From an uncultured Leptolyngbya sp. (GTDB lineage: Bacteria > Cyanobacteriota > Cyanobacteriia > Phormidesmidales > Phormidesmidaceae): 27,424 nt of DNA. Below are positions 1 through 6,864 of this stretch, piece by piece (the stretch's first letter is position 1; each line of letters opens with the position of its first letter). The notes below the pieces were generated by a model. The model searched no databases. It saw only the letters and a program-made list of their open reading frames with translations, and was not told where the DNA came from. The translations under genes and the position numbers were made by a program. The stretch is from the NCBI GenBank assembly GCA_937899365.1, contig CALBPH010000408.1, forward strand, positions 1-27,424, given 5' to 3'.

Positions 1-1
1 A

Positions 2-616
2 ACCAGTATTTATCAGAAAGGCGATTCGTGGGTTCAGACGTATCTAGACTGGCGAGACAGCTGTAGTGGTGATATTCCCTGGAGAGCTCTAATTCAGACT
101 GGCTTATCTGGATTAGGAATACTCGGCACTCGTAATAACGTTAGGCGTTCTTTTCAGCGAGAATCGGTCATAGCCAATAAGATTGGCACATCAAAACGAT
201 TAATCAACTCCTACGATGAATTACATAAAAAATATCATCAAGACTTCAAAAAACATCCAAACAATACCATAATTGCATGGGAATGGTATCAAGAATCAGC
301 AACAAGTAGTAGAACCTCTGTTATTGGGCGTCTCCCTGATATAGCTAAAGCTGCCCCTGAGCAAACATTTCACAGACTTAATATTGGGCAACGACAAGGC
401 TGGAAGCCTGAAGTAAACGATGCATGGCTTCAAGGTGTAATTGATGCAGGGAGACCATTAAAACTTGCAAGTCCAATTAAAAAATCAACGTTGAAAAGAC
501 CACCCGGTAGTGAATATAAATATACAGTTTATAGAAGAGAGCTACAGCAATTGAAAAAAGCTGGGTATACTACACGCAATGGTTGGGCAATACCACCCAA
601 AACAACGAGTCCGTAA
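2..616 (+). CDS. C-terminal part of a probable polymorphic (Rhs/CDI-like) toxin, 5' truncated by window edge
   Basis: An open frame enters from the left edge and runs 204 codons to a TAA at 614-616. No start is visible. The protein has a Gly/Leu-rich stretch (GLSGLGILGTRNNVRR), then a polar region with SVIGRLPDIAK, then W-K-P-E-V-N-D-A-W-L-Q-G-V-I-D and LASPIKK. It ends with YRRELQQLKKAGY. From memory, this order (IGR.., W..N..WL...I..G, LASP, ..EL..L...GY) recurs at the extreme C-termini of polymorphic toxins and Rhs-type proteins. No catalytic residues can be assigned. A small unrelated gene follows 138 bp downstream, the usual place for an immunity gene. The region is AT-rich and lacks GCGATCGC. 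The coding call is fairly secure; the toxin call is an inference from pattern and context. It could instead be a phage or conjugative-element protein tail. Confidence 0.6.
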   Translation, partial: TSIYQKGDSWVQTYLDWRDSCSGDIPWRALIQTGLSGLGILGTRNNVRRSFQRESVIANKIGTSKRLINSYDELHKKYHQDFKKHPNNTIIAWEWYQESATSSRTSVIGRLPDIAKAAPEQTFHRLNIGQRQGWKPEVNDAWLQGVIDAGRPLKLASPIKKSTLKRPPGSEYKYTVYRRELQQLKKAGYTTRNGWAIPPKTTSP

Positions 617-657
617 ACTAGAGCAAGCTGTTAATAAATTCTAGAGTATAGATACTG

Positions 658-683
658 AAAAAGCATTCTATGGAATGCCTTTT
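658..683 (+). terminator. Possible intrinsic terminator after the toxin-like gene
   Basis: A perfect 6-bp stem (GCATTC 663-668, GAATGC 673-678) encloses the 4-nt loop TATG. It is preceded by a run of five A and followed by CTTTTCC. It lies 40 bp past the toxin-like stop codon and before the next gene. The T-run is short, so termination would be weak or partial. Confidence 0.4.
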
Positions 684-754
684 CCGGTAAAAGATTGGAA
701 TTTAATTGATTCTGCTTTCTAAATTAAAAATCAACTCAAGGATTAGTCGAAAAA

Positions 755-1312
755 ATGAGTATGAGTAGAGTTCAGGAAATCTTGACAACTCTTGATAAGG
801 CAAAGTGGATTGGCTATGAGAAAACAATTCCTGGGCAATTAGATTATGAGTTTAAAGAGCTTGCGGAAATATATAGTTCTGTTGCTCCCGATGAAGCTAA
901 GGAAATAAGAGATATTACTTCAGATGATATCAGACCTTTAATTCTTGGTTTTAGTAGTAGATTTGCAACAATTGCAGTCCGAAACCGTGATGAAAACTCG
1001 TTGAAGATTGCTCTATTAGTGCATGTAATTGAGGATTTTCGAATAGATCCGCGCGAGAATTTTTTACGTCTGCCAGTTATTTCTCATGTGGCTGAGCGAA
1101 TTGGCTTAAATGTGAAAAAGCTGTTTAAGTGGGCCGCATTGCTGGCGTCAGAGTCAACGGCAAAAGACTTACGTAGTTTTTCGTCACAAAGGCCCAGAGC
1201 GCGTAGTTTGGACTCTGTGGGATTGGAAGAATATTATGACGAAGAAAAAGGTGGGATTTCGTATCGTACTGTAGAAGACTGGATGTTACCGTTCTTCGGA
1301 AGAAATAAGTGA
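755..1312 (+). CDS. Small unknown protein, candidate immunity protein
   Basis: This encodes a 185-residue soluble protein with no signal peptide or membrane segment. It looks mostly alpha-helical and is rich in charged residues. I do not recognise the family. AAGGA at 738-742 lies 12 bp before the ATG; a second in-frame ATG at 761 is an alternative start. The gene directly follows a toxin-like C-terminus on the same strand and shares its AT-rich composition and lack of HIP1 sites. That arrangement is typical of an immunity gene protecting the producer from its own polymorphic toxin. Function is inferred only from position and size. Confidence 0.55.
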   Translation: MSMSRVQEILTTLDKAKWIGYEKTIPGQLDYEFKELAEIYSSVAPDEAKEIRDITSDDIRPLILGFSSRFATIAVRNRDENSLKIALLVHVIEDFRIDPRENFLRLPVISHVAERIGLNVKKLFKWAALLASESTAKDLRSFSSQRPRARSLDSVGLEEYYDEEKGGISYRTVEDWMLPFFGRNK

Positions 1313-1380
1313 GCAGCGAGTAGGTGGGACGTCCCCGTTGACACTTTCAAAAGTCTCCGAAGTGTCTATAGCAAAACATT

Positions 1381-1524
1381 TCAGGCCTGCACTGGAAAAT
1401 ACTCTATCTCTCCTTTAACCCAATCTAATTGCTCCTTTATCACATCATAGAGGAGCAGGTTAATCATATCGTGTGCGATCGCAGCCGCGTTCTCAACGAT
1501 GGCACGTACACTGGCAAATACGAT
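1381..1524 (-). pseudogene. Possible remnant of a small gene
   Basis: On the minus strand, 48 codons are open between an upstream stop (1525-1527) and a TGA (1381-1383). The reading looks protein-like (AIVENAAAIAHDMINLLLY, then KEQLDWVKGEIEYFPVQA) and has no plausible start except an internal ATG. It contains a HIP1 site at 1475-1482. It may be the 3' end of a small gene, such as a toxin-antitoxin component, that lost its front. The family is not recognised. A plus-strand frame of 65 codons over the same stretch looks less protein-like. Confidence 0.25.
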
Positions 1525-1600
1525 TCAGACCTTCTTGAGTATCATATTGAGCTTAAAGCTCATGCGCCTAAAATAGAACTATGTGATTCAGGTCCACACC

Positions 1601-2395
1601 ATGCCCCCACAGCAACTTCTAGATAACCAGCCTCTAGAAAACGAAGACATTGTCACCGAACTCGATATCAGTCATCTGGTGATCGAGGATGATACCCCAG
1701 TGGATAATTTTCAGTCTGAAGAGCAGCAGCGCTTGTTAGTAGAGCCACTCTACAGTGCTAAGGCATTAACATTTCCCTTTCTAGCAGCAGCTAACGTCGG
1801 TCTGTTCTACAAGCTAAAGGGCAGCCCTATCGTGCCGGACATGATACTGAGCTTGGGGGTACAAAGGGCTGCTGATTATGCCAATCGACGAGATCGCTCT
1901 TACTTCGTTTGGGAATTTGGCAAAGTACCCGAGGTCTGTATTGAAATAGTGTCCAATCAAGAAGGTGATGAGTTTACCCTCAGCCAAAAATCGCAGCAAA
2001 AGGGGAAAACCTCAAGCAAGCGAGACATCTACGCTCAGATTGGTGTGCCCTACTACGTCGTGTTTGACCCTCTACAGCAGATCCAGGATGAAGCCAATAT
2101 GAATGGGGCACTTTTGCGCGTGTGGATGATTTCCCCTGTAGGCTATCAGGAACTCACAACGGCTGAAGGCATCGTCAATACGGACCAATCGGTCTGGCTA
2201 GAGGGTGCAGGTTTGGGACTAACACTGTGGGAAGGTCCGTTTGAAGAAGACGTATCTCGACTATGGCTGCGGTGGTGCGATCGCAATGGCCAAGTCATCC
2301 CCACTGGCGCAGAGGGCCAAGAAACTGAACGGCGCCGCGCAGACCGGCTAGCCGAACGCTTACGAGCAATGGGAGTCGATCCTAACGAAATCTGA
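1601..2395 (+). CDS. Uma2 family (DUF820) putative PD-(D/E)XK endonuclease
   Basis: This is a long cyanobacterial form of the Uma2 family, predicted to have a restriction-endonuclease-like fold. Visible landmarks are PDMILSLGV, then SYFVWEFGKVPEVCIEIVSN (the PD...ExV core), then RDIYAQIGVPYYVVFDP. The C-terminus ETERRRADRLAERLRAMGVD is the usual charged tail of these proteins. Between EIVSN and RDIYA there is a short Gln/Ser/Lys-rich insert. I chose the ATG at 1601; a GTG six codons upstream (1583) is possible. Uma2 proteins are very numerous in cyanobacteria, often near mobile DNA, and their biological role is not settled. Here the gene sits between the toxin-like pair and a tRNA fragment, so it is probably the last gene of the island. 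Confidence 0.85.
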   Translation: MPPQQLLDNQPLENEDIVTELDISHLVIEDDTPVDNFQSEEQQRLLVEPLYSAKALTFPFLAAANVGLFYKLKGSPIVPDMILSLGVQRAADYANRRDRSYFVWEFGKVPEVCIEIVSNQEGDEFTLSQKSQQKGKTSSKRDIYAQIGVPYYVVFDPLQQIQDEANMNGALLRVWMISPVGYQELTTAEGIVNTDQSVWLEGAGLGLTLWEGPFEEDVSRLWLRWCDRNGQVIPTGAEGQETERRRADRLAERLRAMGVDPNEI

Positions 2396-2489
2396 ATTCA
2401 CGCACCCAAATAGTACAGAAATTAGTACGACACTTTTCGCCTGTCGTGAAATCCTTTCCAGGATATATATTTAGCTTTTGAGCATTTCT

Positions 2490-2531
2490 TTTGTAATCAG
2501 CCGGTCGTCCGTTCGAGTCGGATCACCAGCT
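2490..2531 (+). other. 3' fragment of tRNA-Thr(UGU), probable attachment-site remnant
   Basis: This stretch has the 3' half of a tRNA: anticodon loop TTTGTAA (anticodon UGU, 2490-2496), 3' anticodon strand TCAGC, a variable loop, and a T arm with loop TTCGAGT closed by GTCCG/CGGAT (2507-2523). The 3' acceptor strand CACCAGC plus discriminator T follows. The matching 5' acceptor (GCTGGTG), D arm and 5' anticodon strand are not found upstream, so this is not a functional tRNA. A retained 3' half is the classical product of integration by a tyrosine recombinase. Its orientation places the inserted DNA to the left. A strong hairpin lies 15 bp downstream. Confidence 0.7.
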
Positions 2532-2545
2532 GCTTCGAACGTCTA

Positions 2546-2600
2546 ATGCATAAAATAGCCGCGAGAGTTTTTTAGAATTTCTCGCGGCTATTTTATGCAT
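2546..2600. terminator. 21-bp perfect inverted repeat, probable bidirectional terminator
   Basis: Arms at 2546-2566 and 2580-2600 are perfectly complementary over 21 bp around a 13-nt loop. Each arm has a GC-rich inner part (AGCCGCGAGA) and an outer AAAATA/TATTTT part. An RNA from either strand would therefore form a GC stem followed by a U-rich strand. It starts 15 bp after the tRNA-Thr fragment and was probably that tRNA's original terminator. It now also separates the island from the convergent DUF2993 gene. Confidence 0.7.
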
Positions 2601-2736
2601 AACATTTAGCTAATAGTTGTTGTAGAAGATTCGAGTAAGTTTCCAAGAACGCAATAAGGTTACGGCGGATTTAAAGGAAAAGCTCCGCTAGCCATAATTA
2701 CCAGACCTACGCTGAACACTGCAATAGCAGAGCTAG

Positions 2737-3489
2737 TTATTTCTTCTGAGGAAACTGGTTAATATGGGCAACGCCATAGAAGATGAGCTCTTTATTGCGC
2801 ATCCGCACTTTATCAACACGCAGCTGAGTACCATCTAGTGCAAAAGAATCTAGATCCATCAGAGCATTAACATGCTCGACAATAGCTTTACCAAGGGCAA
2901 TATCCTCATCAGTACCGTAGTAGTCGACATCGACAAAGGCAATTTTAGTGCGGTCATAAACCTCAACCTTAGCTGTCAGGTTTACCGACTGAGCCAGCGT
3001 CTCATCCCCTACGCAAACTTGGCTTTCAAGGGTAAGAGATTTATCGTCGTTTAAATTCATTTCAGTCGAGCCAAAATGGAGAGGCTTACCCTCAAACTCC
3101 ATACGTTGGAGTTTATCAATCACGAATGGTGTATTAAACGAAGTAGTGAGGTCTTCCTCGGTAAGGACAACACGCATGGACGCCTGGGTAGGCTGCTTGA
3201 GCCGAATCTGGCCTTTGAAGATGGCACCAAAGTCAATGGATACGGCTTGTACAAACAGCTCTAGGGCTTTAATGCGCAGCCCGTTATACATCAGCATGCT
3301 GTGGCCGATAAAATCAAAGCCATCAACACTTCCCTGAAGCAGCTTAGCTACAGGCTCGGCCCGTACGGTAGCGTCTAGCTTACCAGTACGCTTAAACAAG
3401 GCAGCAATGGCAGTGCTAACTGCTTTGCTAACAACTTGGTCACCGCCCTGTCCTGGAAATGGTAAATTGCCTAGCACGAAGGATGTCAT
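2737..3489 (-). CDS. DUF2993 (LmeA-like) lipid-binding family protein
   Basis: This 250-residue protein matches the cyanobacterial DUF2993 pattern. It starts with a short lead (MTSFVLGNLPFPGQGGDQVV), then AVSTAIAALFKRTGKLDATVRAEPVAKLLQGSVDGF. A beta-rich body follows (LRIKALELFVQAVSIDFGAIFKGQIRL, VVLTEEDL), and the C-terminus contains LRVDKVRMRNKELIFYGVA. The family is related to tubular lipid-binding folds and to mycobacterial LmeA. In cyanobacteria its role is unknown but probably membrane-associated. The gene stands alone and converges with the Uma2 gene across the hairpin at 2546-2600. The start is the ATG at 3487-3489, preceded by AGGA with almost no spacing. Confidence 0.85.
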   Translation of the reverse strand: MTSFVLGNLPFPGQGGDQVVSKAVSTAIAALFKRTGKLDATVRAEPVAKLLQGSVDGFDFIGHSMLMYNGLRIKALELFVQAVSIDFGAIFKGQIRLKQPTQASMRVVLTEEDLTTSFNTPFVIDKLQRMEFEGKPLHFGSTEMNLNDDKSLTLESQVCVGDETLAQSVNLTAKVEVYDRTKIAFVDVDYYGTDEDIALGKAIVEHVNALMDLDSFALDGTQLRVDKVRMRNKELIFYGVAHINQFPQKK

Positions 3490-3809
3490 TCCTGTTCAGT
3501 GAGCGATTTCAATGGCTACGACAGCCGAAACCAAACTTATGGGGTCAGCCCTATTATGTACTTTTTTTAAGAAACGTAACCACTAGTAACGATACCTTTA
3601 CCTTATAGATCAGATTGAAAGGCTAAAAGGATTGTAATGCAGGTTTCCTTCAATAACACCGGACAGACTAGATGAATCCATAATAGGCCCCATATGCCGG
3701 TTCTAAAATTACCATAAAAAAAGGTCAAAACGGCGACAGACAGGGTGCTTTCGGTTGGTGACCATGGCAACTATGGGATTTTTTTCGAATAGAGCGTTAG
3801 CCCGCGCAG
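3490..3809. other. Divergent intergenic region
   Basis: This 320-bp stretch lies between the divergently transcribed DUF2993 and Rieske genes. No gene, RNA or clear repeat is visible. It must hold promoters for both directions, but I cannot place -35/-10 boxes reliably. It contains homopolymer runs (seven or eight A near 3717, seven T near 3780). Confidence 0.4.
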
Positions 3810-4865
3810 ATGTCTATGGTTTTAATTACTTTGGGTAAGTCTATGGCTCATTATCCGCGCGGTTGCACTTTTTCTGATGGAGATTGGGATGCGATCGCAC
3901 CTTTCTGGTTTCCCGTCGCCTTTAGTCATGACGTCACCACCAGCCCCATCGCCGCCACCCTGCTCGATCAGCGGTTAGTCATCTGGCGGACCCGCCAAGG
4001 CGTATCGGTGGCCAACGACCTCTGTCTCCATCGCGGCGTACCCATGAGCATGGGCCATGTTGAAAACGACCAGCTAATTTGCAAGTATCACGGCTTTCAC
4101 TACGATGCCAGCGGCGCCTGTACACTCATACCGGCCAATCCTGACGCCACCATTTCCCAACGTCTATGCCTAAAAACCTATCCAGTACGTGAAGCCTACG
4201 GCCTAGTATGGACGACCCTGACAGGGGACGGTAGCAACGCCAACCTGCCCCAGATCCCCGAATGGAACCAGTCTGACTATCAGCCAATTTTGCCCAACAG
4301 TATGGACATCAACGCCGCCATCGGTCGTCAGATGGAAGGTTTTCTCGATGTGGCCCACTTTGCCTGGGTACACCACAAAGCCTTTGCCAGCCGTGATAAT
4401 CCTGTGGTCCCCCCCTACACAGTCACCCCCACCCCCTACGGTCTGCGAGCAGACTATGTGAGCACCGTCAGCAATTTTCCCAAAGCATTACAGCATCGTG
4501 CCCCAGACGATTTTCAGTGGCGGCGAGTCTTTGATGTGTTTTTACCCTTCGCCGCTATTTTGCGCATTCACTTTCCCGAAGAAGGTCGACTCTGCATTCT
4601 GAACGCACCATCACCCATTTCGGCACGTAAAACCCGACTATTTTCTCCACTGTGTCGTAACTTTGACCAAGACCAACCCCTAGAACCAATCTACGAGTTT
4701 AATCGACAGATCTTCGCAGAAGATAAGGAAGTGGTAGAGGCCCAATATCCGGAGGACTTACCCCTAGATTTACGTGCCGAGTATCACATTCCAGCGGATA
4801 AGACCTCCATTGCCTATCGCAAAGGTTTGGCAAATCTGGGACTGAGCACAGCCTATACATCCTAA
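3810..4865 (+). CDS. Rieske [2Fe-2S] mononuclear non-heme iron oxygenase (PaO/vanillate O-demethylase-like)
   Basis: The Rieske cluster motif is complete: C72-x-H74 (CLHRG) and C91-x2-H94 (CKYHGFHYD). The mononuclear iron site is visible as D180-x2-H183-x4-H188 in EGFLDVAHFAWVHHK. The C-terminus (VVEAQYPEDLPLDLRAEYH, then SIAYRKGLANLGL) matches the end of vanillate demethylase/pheophorbide a oxygenase-type alpha subunits. Such enzymes take electrons from a ferredoxin or reductase and hydroxylate or demethylate a substrate; the substrate cannot be read here. Alternative in-frame ATGs lie at 3816 and 3843. The last is attractive because the family alignment begins near there and GGGTAAG precedes it. 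A HIP1 site lies at 3891-3898. A pterin dehydratase gene follows after 53 bp, but no functional link is evident. Confidence 0.85.
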   Translation: MSMVLITLGKSMAHYPRGCTFSDGDWDAIAPFWFPVAFSHDVTTSPIAATLLDQRLVIWRTRQGVSVANDLCLHRGVPMSMGHVENDQLICKYHGFHYDASGACTLIPANPDATISQRLCLKTYPVREAYGLVWTTLTGDGSNANLPQIPEWNQSDYQPILPNSMDINAAIGRQMEGFLDVAHFAWVHHKAFASRDNPVVPPYTVTPTPYGLRADYVSTVSNFPKALQHRAPDDFQWRRVFDVFLPFAAILRIHFPEEGRLCILNAPSPISARKTRLFSPLCRNFDQDQPLEPIYEFNRQIFAEDKEVVEAQYPEDLPLDLRAEYHIPADKTSIAYRKGLANLGLSTAYTS

Positions 4866-4918
4866 AACCCTGGTATATAGAAACCATCGGCGTTTAGGAA
4901 GCGATCATAAGGAATACT

Positions 4919-5284
4919 ATGCTTAGCGTATTGTTAGCAGTAAGTTTAGGCCTCCAGGAACAGACAGCCCTACCCAGAACAACACAGGTGAAAGAGGTAG
5001 TCAGTGCGGCACCCGCCCTGAGTGCAATCGAAATTCGTCTGCAGATGCAGCAGCTACCAGATTGGACAACAGATGGCAGCAGTTTGTACCAAACACGCAC
5101 ATTTGATGGCTTTGTAGAAGCGGTAGCATTTGTTGATAGCTTAGTGGAACCTGCCGAACAGTTAGGTCACCATCCTGACATTACAATCAGCTACAACCAG
5201 GTCTCCCTACAATTAACCACCCACGATGCTCAAGGCCTAACAAACCTAGACTTTCAGCTAGCAAGAAAAATCTCTCAGCTTTAA
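4919..5284 (+). CDS. 4a-hydroxytetrahydrobiopterin dehydratase (pterin-4a-carbinolamine dehydratase, PCD/DCoH)
   Basis: The signature EQLGHHPDITISYNQVSLQL, followed by TTHDAQGLTNLD, contains the E-x3-H-H-P core, the second His and the distal Asp of the PCD active site. The family dehydrates 4a-hydroxytetrahydropterin during pterin cofactor recycling. In cyanobacteria lacking aromatic amino-acid hydroxylases the role is less clear. The catalytic domain starts near residue 40 (LSAIEIRLQMQQLPDW). Before it lies an unusual lead, MLSVLLAVSLGLQEQ plus an Ala/Thr-rich stretch, which resembles a weak signal peptide. AAGGA at 4909-4913, five bases before the ATG, supports this start, so the lead is probably translated. 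It lies 53 bp behind the Rieske gene and may be cotranscribed with it. Confidence 0.9.
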   Translation: MLSVLLAVSLGLQEQTALPRTTQVKEVVSAAPALSAIEIRLQMQQLPDWTTDGSSLYQTRTFDGFVEAVAFVDSLVEPAEQLGHHPDITISYNQVSLQLTTHDAQGLTNLDFQLARKISQL

Positions 5285-5306
5285 TCAGCGTTTTCTCCAT
5301 AGTGCG

Positions 5307-5334
5307 CCAAAATCTAACGGCCAAAATCTAACGA
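5307..5334. repeat. 14-bp tandem duplication between convergent genes
   Basis: CCAAAATCTAACGG (5307-5320) is directly followed by CCAAAATCTAACGA (5321-5334), with 13 of 14 bases identical. It lies in the 53-bp gap between the convergent PCD and GTPase genes, where a terminator would be expected; no hairpin is evident. Confidence 0.6.
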
Positions 5335-5337
5335 TTG

Positions 5338-6852
5338 TTATGGGTCGTGTTTTTGATACTGTTCTGTCACCGACTGTCGAACTTCTTGCTGTAACCGTTC
5401 AAGGGCAGTATCTGTTTTGGCATTGTCCACAATCGCCTGCATTAGGGTCTTAATGCCCTGGGGGCCCCAGGAACAACCCTGTTCCAAATATACGCGAGCC
5501 GCCTGGCCTACGGCATAGGTACCATAGCCAGCAGCAGCGGCTTGGGCACCCATGGCCCCTGCATAGGCCGTTAACCCAGACGTACCATCCACCAGACTCC
5601 ACAGGGCTGCACCACTCTTGCCCAAGCCCAAGATTAGCCCACTGCCTAACTCACTCAGCAACAGCGTACCCGAGCTGCGAACAATCGCTTGCCAGAGCTT
5701 ACTAGCTTCAAAGTTGGTCATGGGAAAGCCATAGAGCTTGGCCAAGTTGCGGATCATAACCAGATCAGAGGCTACTCCCCCCAACAGGTCTAATACGGCC
5801 ACCGGATTTAAGGCAACGGCAGCGGACTTGTATTTTGCAAATTGCAAGATGATATCGTCAGCGGCGGTCTGGTTTAGTACGGGTGTGGCGGCAGCCAGGT
5901 TAGTATCCACCTGATTAGCCTGGTGCAACGTGTTGAGCGCCACCAGGGTAGGCCCTTCTGTATGAAACAAATCAATGAGGGCCGTTTTGAGGGGGGCAAT
6001 CTCAGGAGGGGGAGACTCCCATTCTTCAGTCACGCGTCCATCGGGCCATTCTATGCGCTCCTGCAGCGGCGAGGGCTCCGCTGCCACCAAAATACCATCG
6101 TCCACAATCGGGACGACCGCTGCTTTCTCTGTTTCGGTCTCCTCACCGTCCTCACCCAGGGTCTGAGTGAGCTGTGTTTGGAGACGCTGTAAATTGTCAT
6201 AAACAGCCTGGCAATCGGTCTCTGGATACAGATCCGTCTTATTAAAGACCAGCAGCAGGGGTTTACGGGTCCTGTGGAGCATTTGCAGGGCCGTATATTC
6301 AGTATTTGTGATGTCTCCCGCCACCACAAACAAAATTAAGTCAGCCTGCTGGGCGACGGCTTGGGCCACTTGCCCCCGCTCTGCCCCTTCAATTTCATCT
6401 AGACCAGGGGTATCAATCAGCTCAATTTTGAGGTCTGGCTTTCCTTCAACAACATCTGGCGTCCAATAAATAGAGCGGGGCCACTGGGTGACGCCATTTA
6501 GAGGACCGGTTTCAAGAATTTTTTCGCCCACAAGGGCATTGAGCACCGCAGACTAGCCTCGGCTGACCAAACCAAACTCAGCCACCCGTAGCAGGGTGCT
6601 ATCTAGTTTGTTTAGCAGGGTCGTCAGCTGGTCAATACCGGACTTAACCGCCGCTTGCCGTTTAAGCTCATCAGCATCTGAGCGGGTCAGCTCTAACTGA
6701 GGAATATAGCGATCAATGGTCTGCCGTAGACTATCGCGGGCTTGGTCTACCAGCGGATGGGCTGCCCTATCTGTAGCCTTTTTGTTCTCAGCAGTGGAAT
6801 CGTCAATAGTGGCATCGGTAGAAGCAGTCCGAATCAACGCTGGGTCAGTCAT
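5338..6852 (-). pseudogene. DUF697-domain GTPase interrupted by TAG at the Walker A lysine codon
   Basis: The frame is open for 504 codons except for TAG at codon 100 (6553-6555). The reading is FGLVSRG, stop, SAVLNALVG, where the family has the P-loop G-x-x-S-R-G-K-S. The lost residue is therefore the essential P-loop lysine, and AAG to TAG is one base change. Everything else is intact: an N-terminal helical segment (1-90), G3 DTPGLDEI (about 147-154), G4 NKTD (204-207), and a C-terminal DUF697-type region with hydrophobic helices (YKSAAVALNPVAVLDLLGG, then GLILGLGKSGAALWSLVDG). The family comprises dynamin/Era-like GTPases linked to membranes. It begins 12 bp after a second GTPase-like gene, so the two form an operon. 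Reinitiation at the GTG at 6544-6546 could yield a protein without the P-loop. A sequencing error is an alternative. Confidence 0.8.
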
Positions 6853-6864
6853 GGTGAGGGGCGC

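Noticed and set aside
1429..1626. 65-codon plus-strand frame before the Uma2 gene
   Set aside because: It overlaps the Uma2 start, has no ribosome-binding site and the peptide looks unlike a protein; the minus strand over the same stretch reads more naturally.
2461..2531. Complete tRNA-Thr gene
   Set aside because: The 5' acceptor strand GCTGGTG, a proper D arm and the 5' anticodon strand are missing, so only a 3' fragment is supported.
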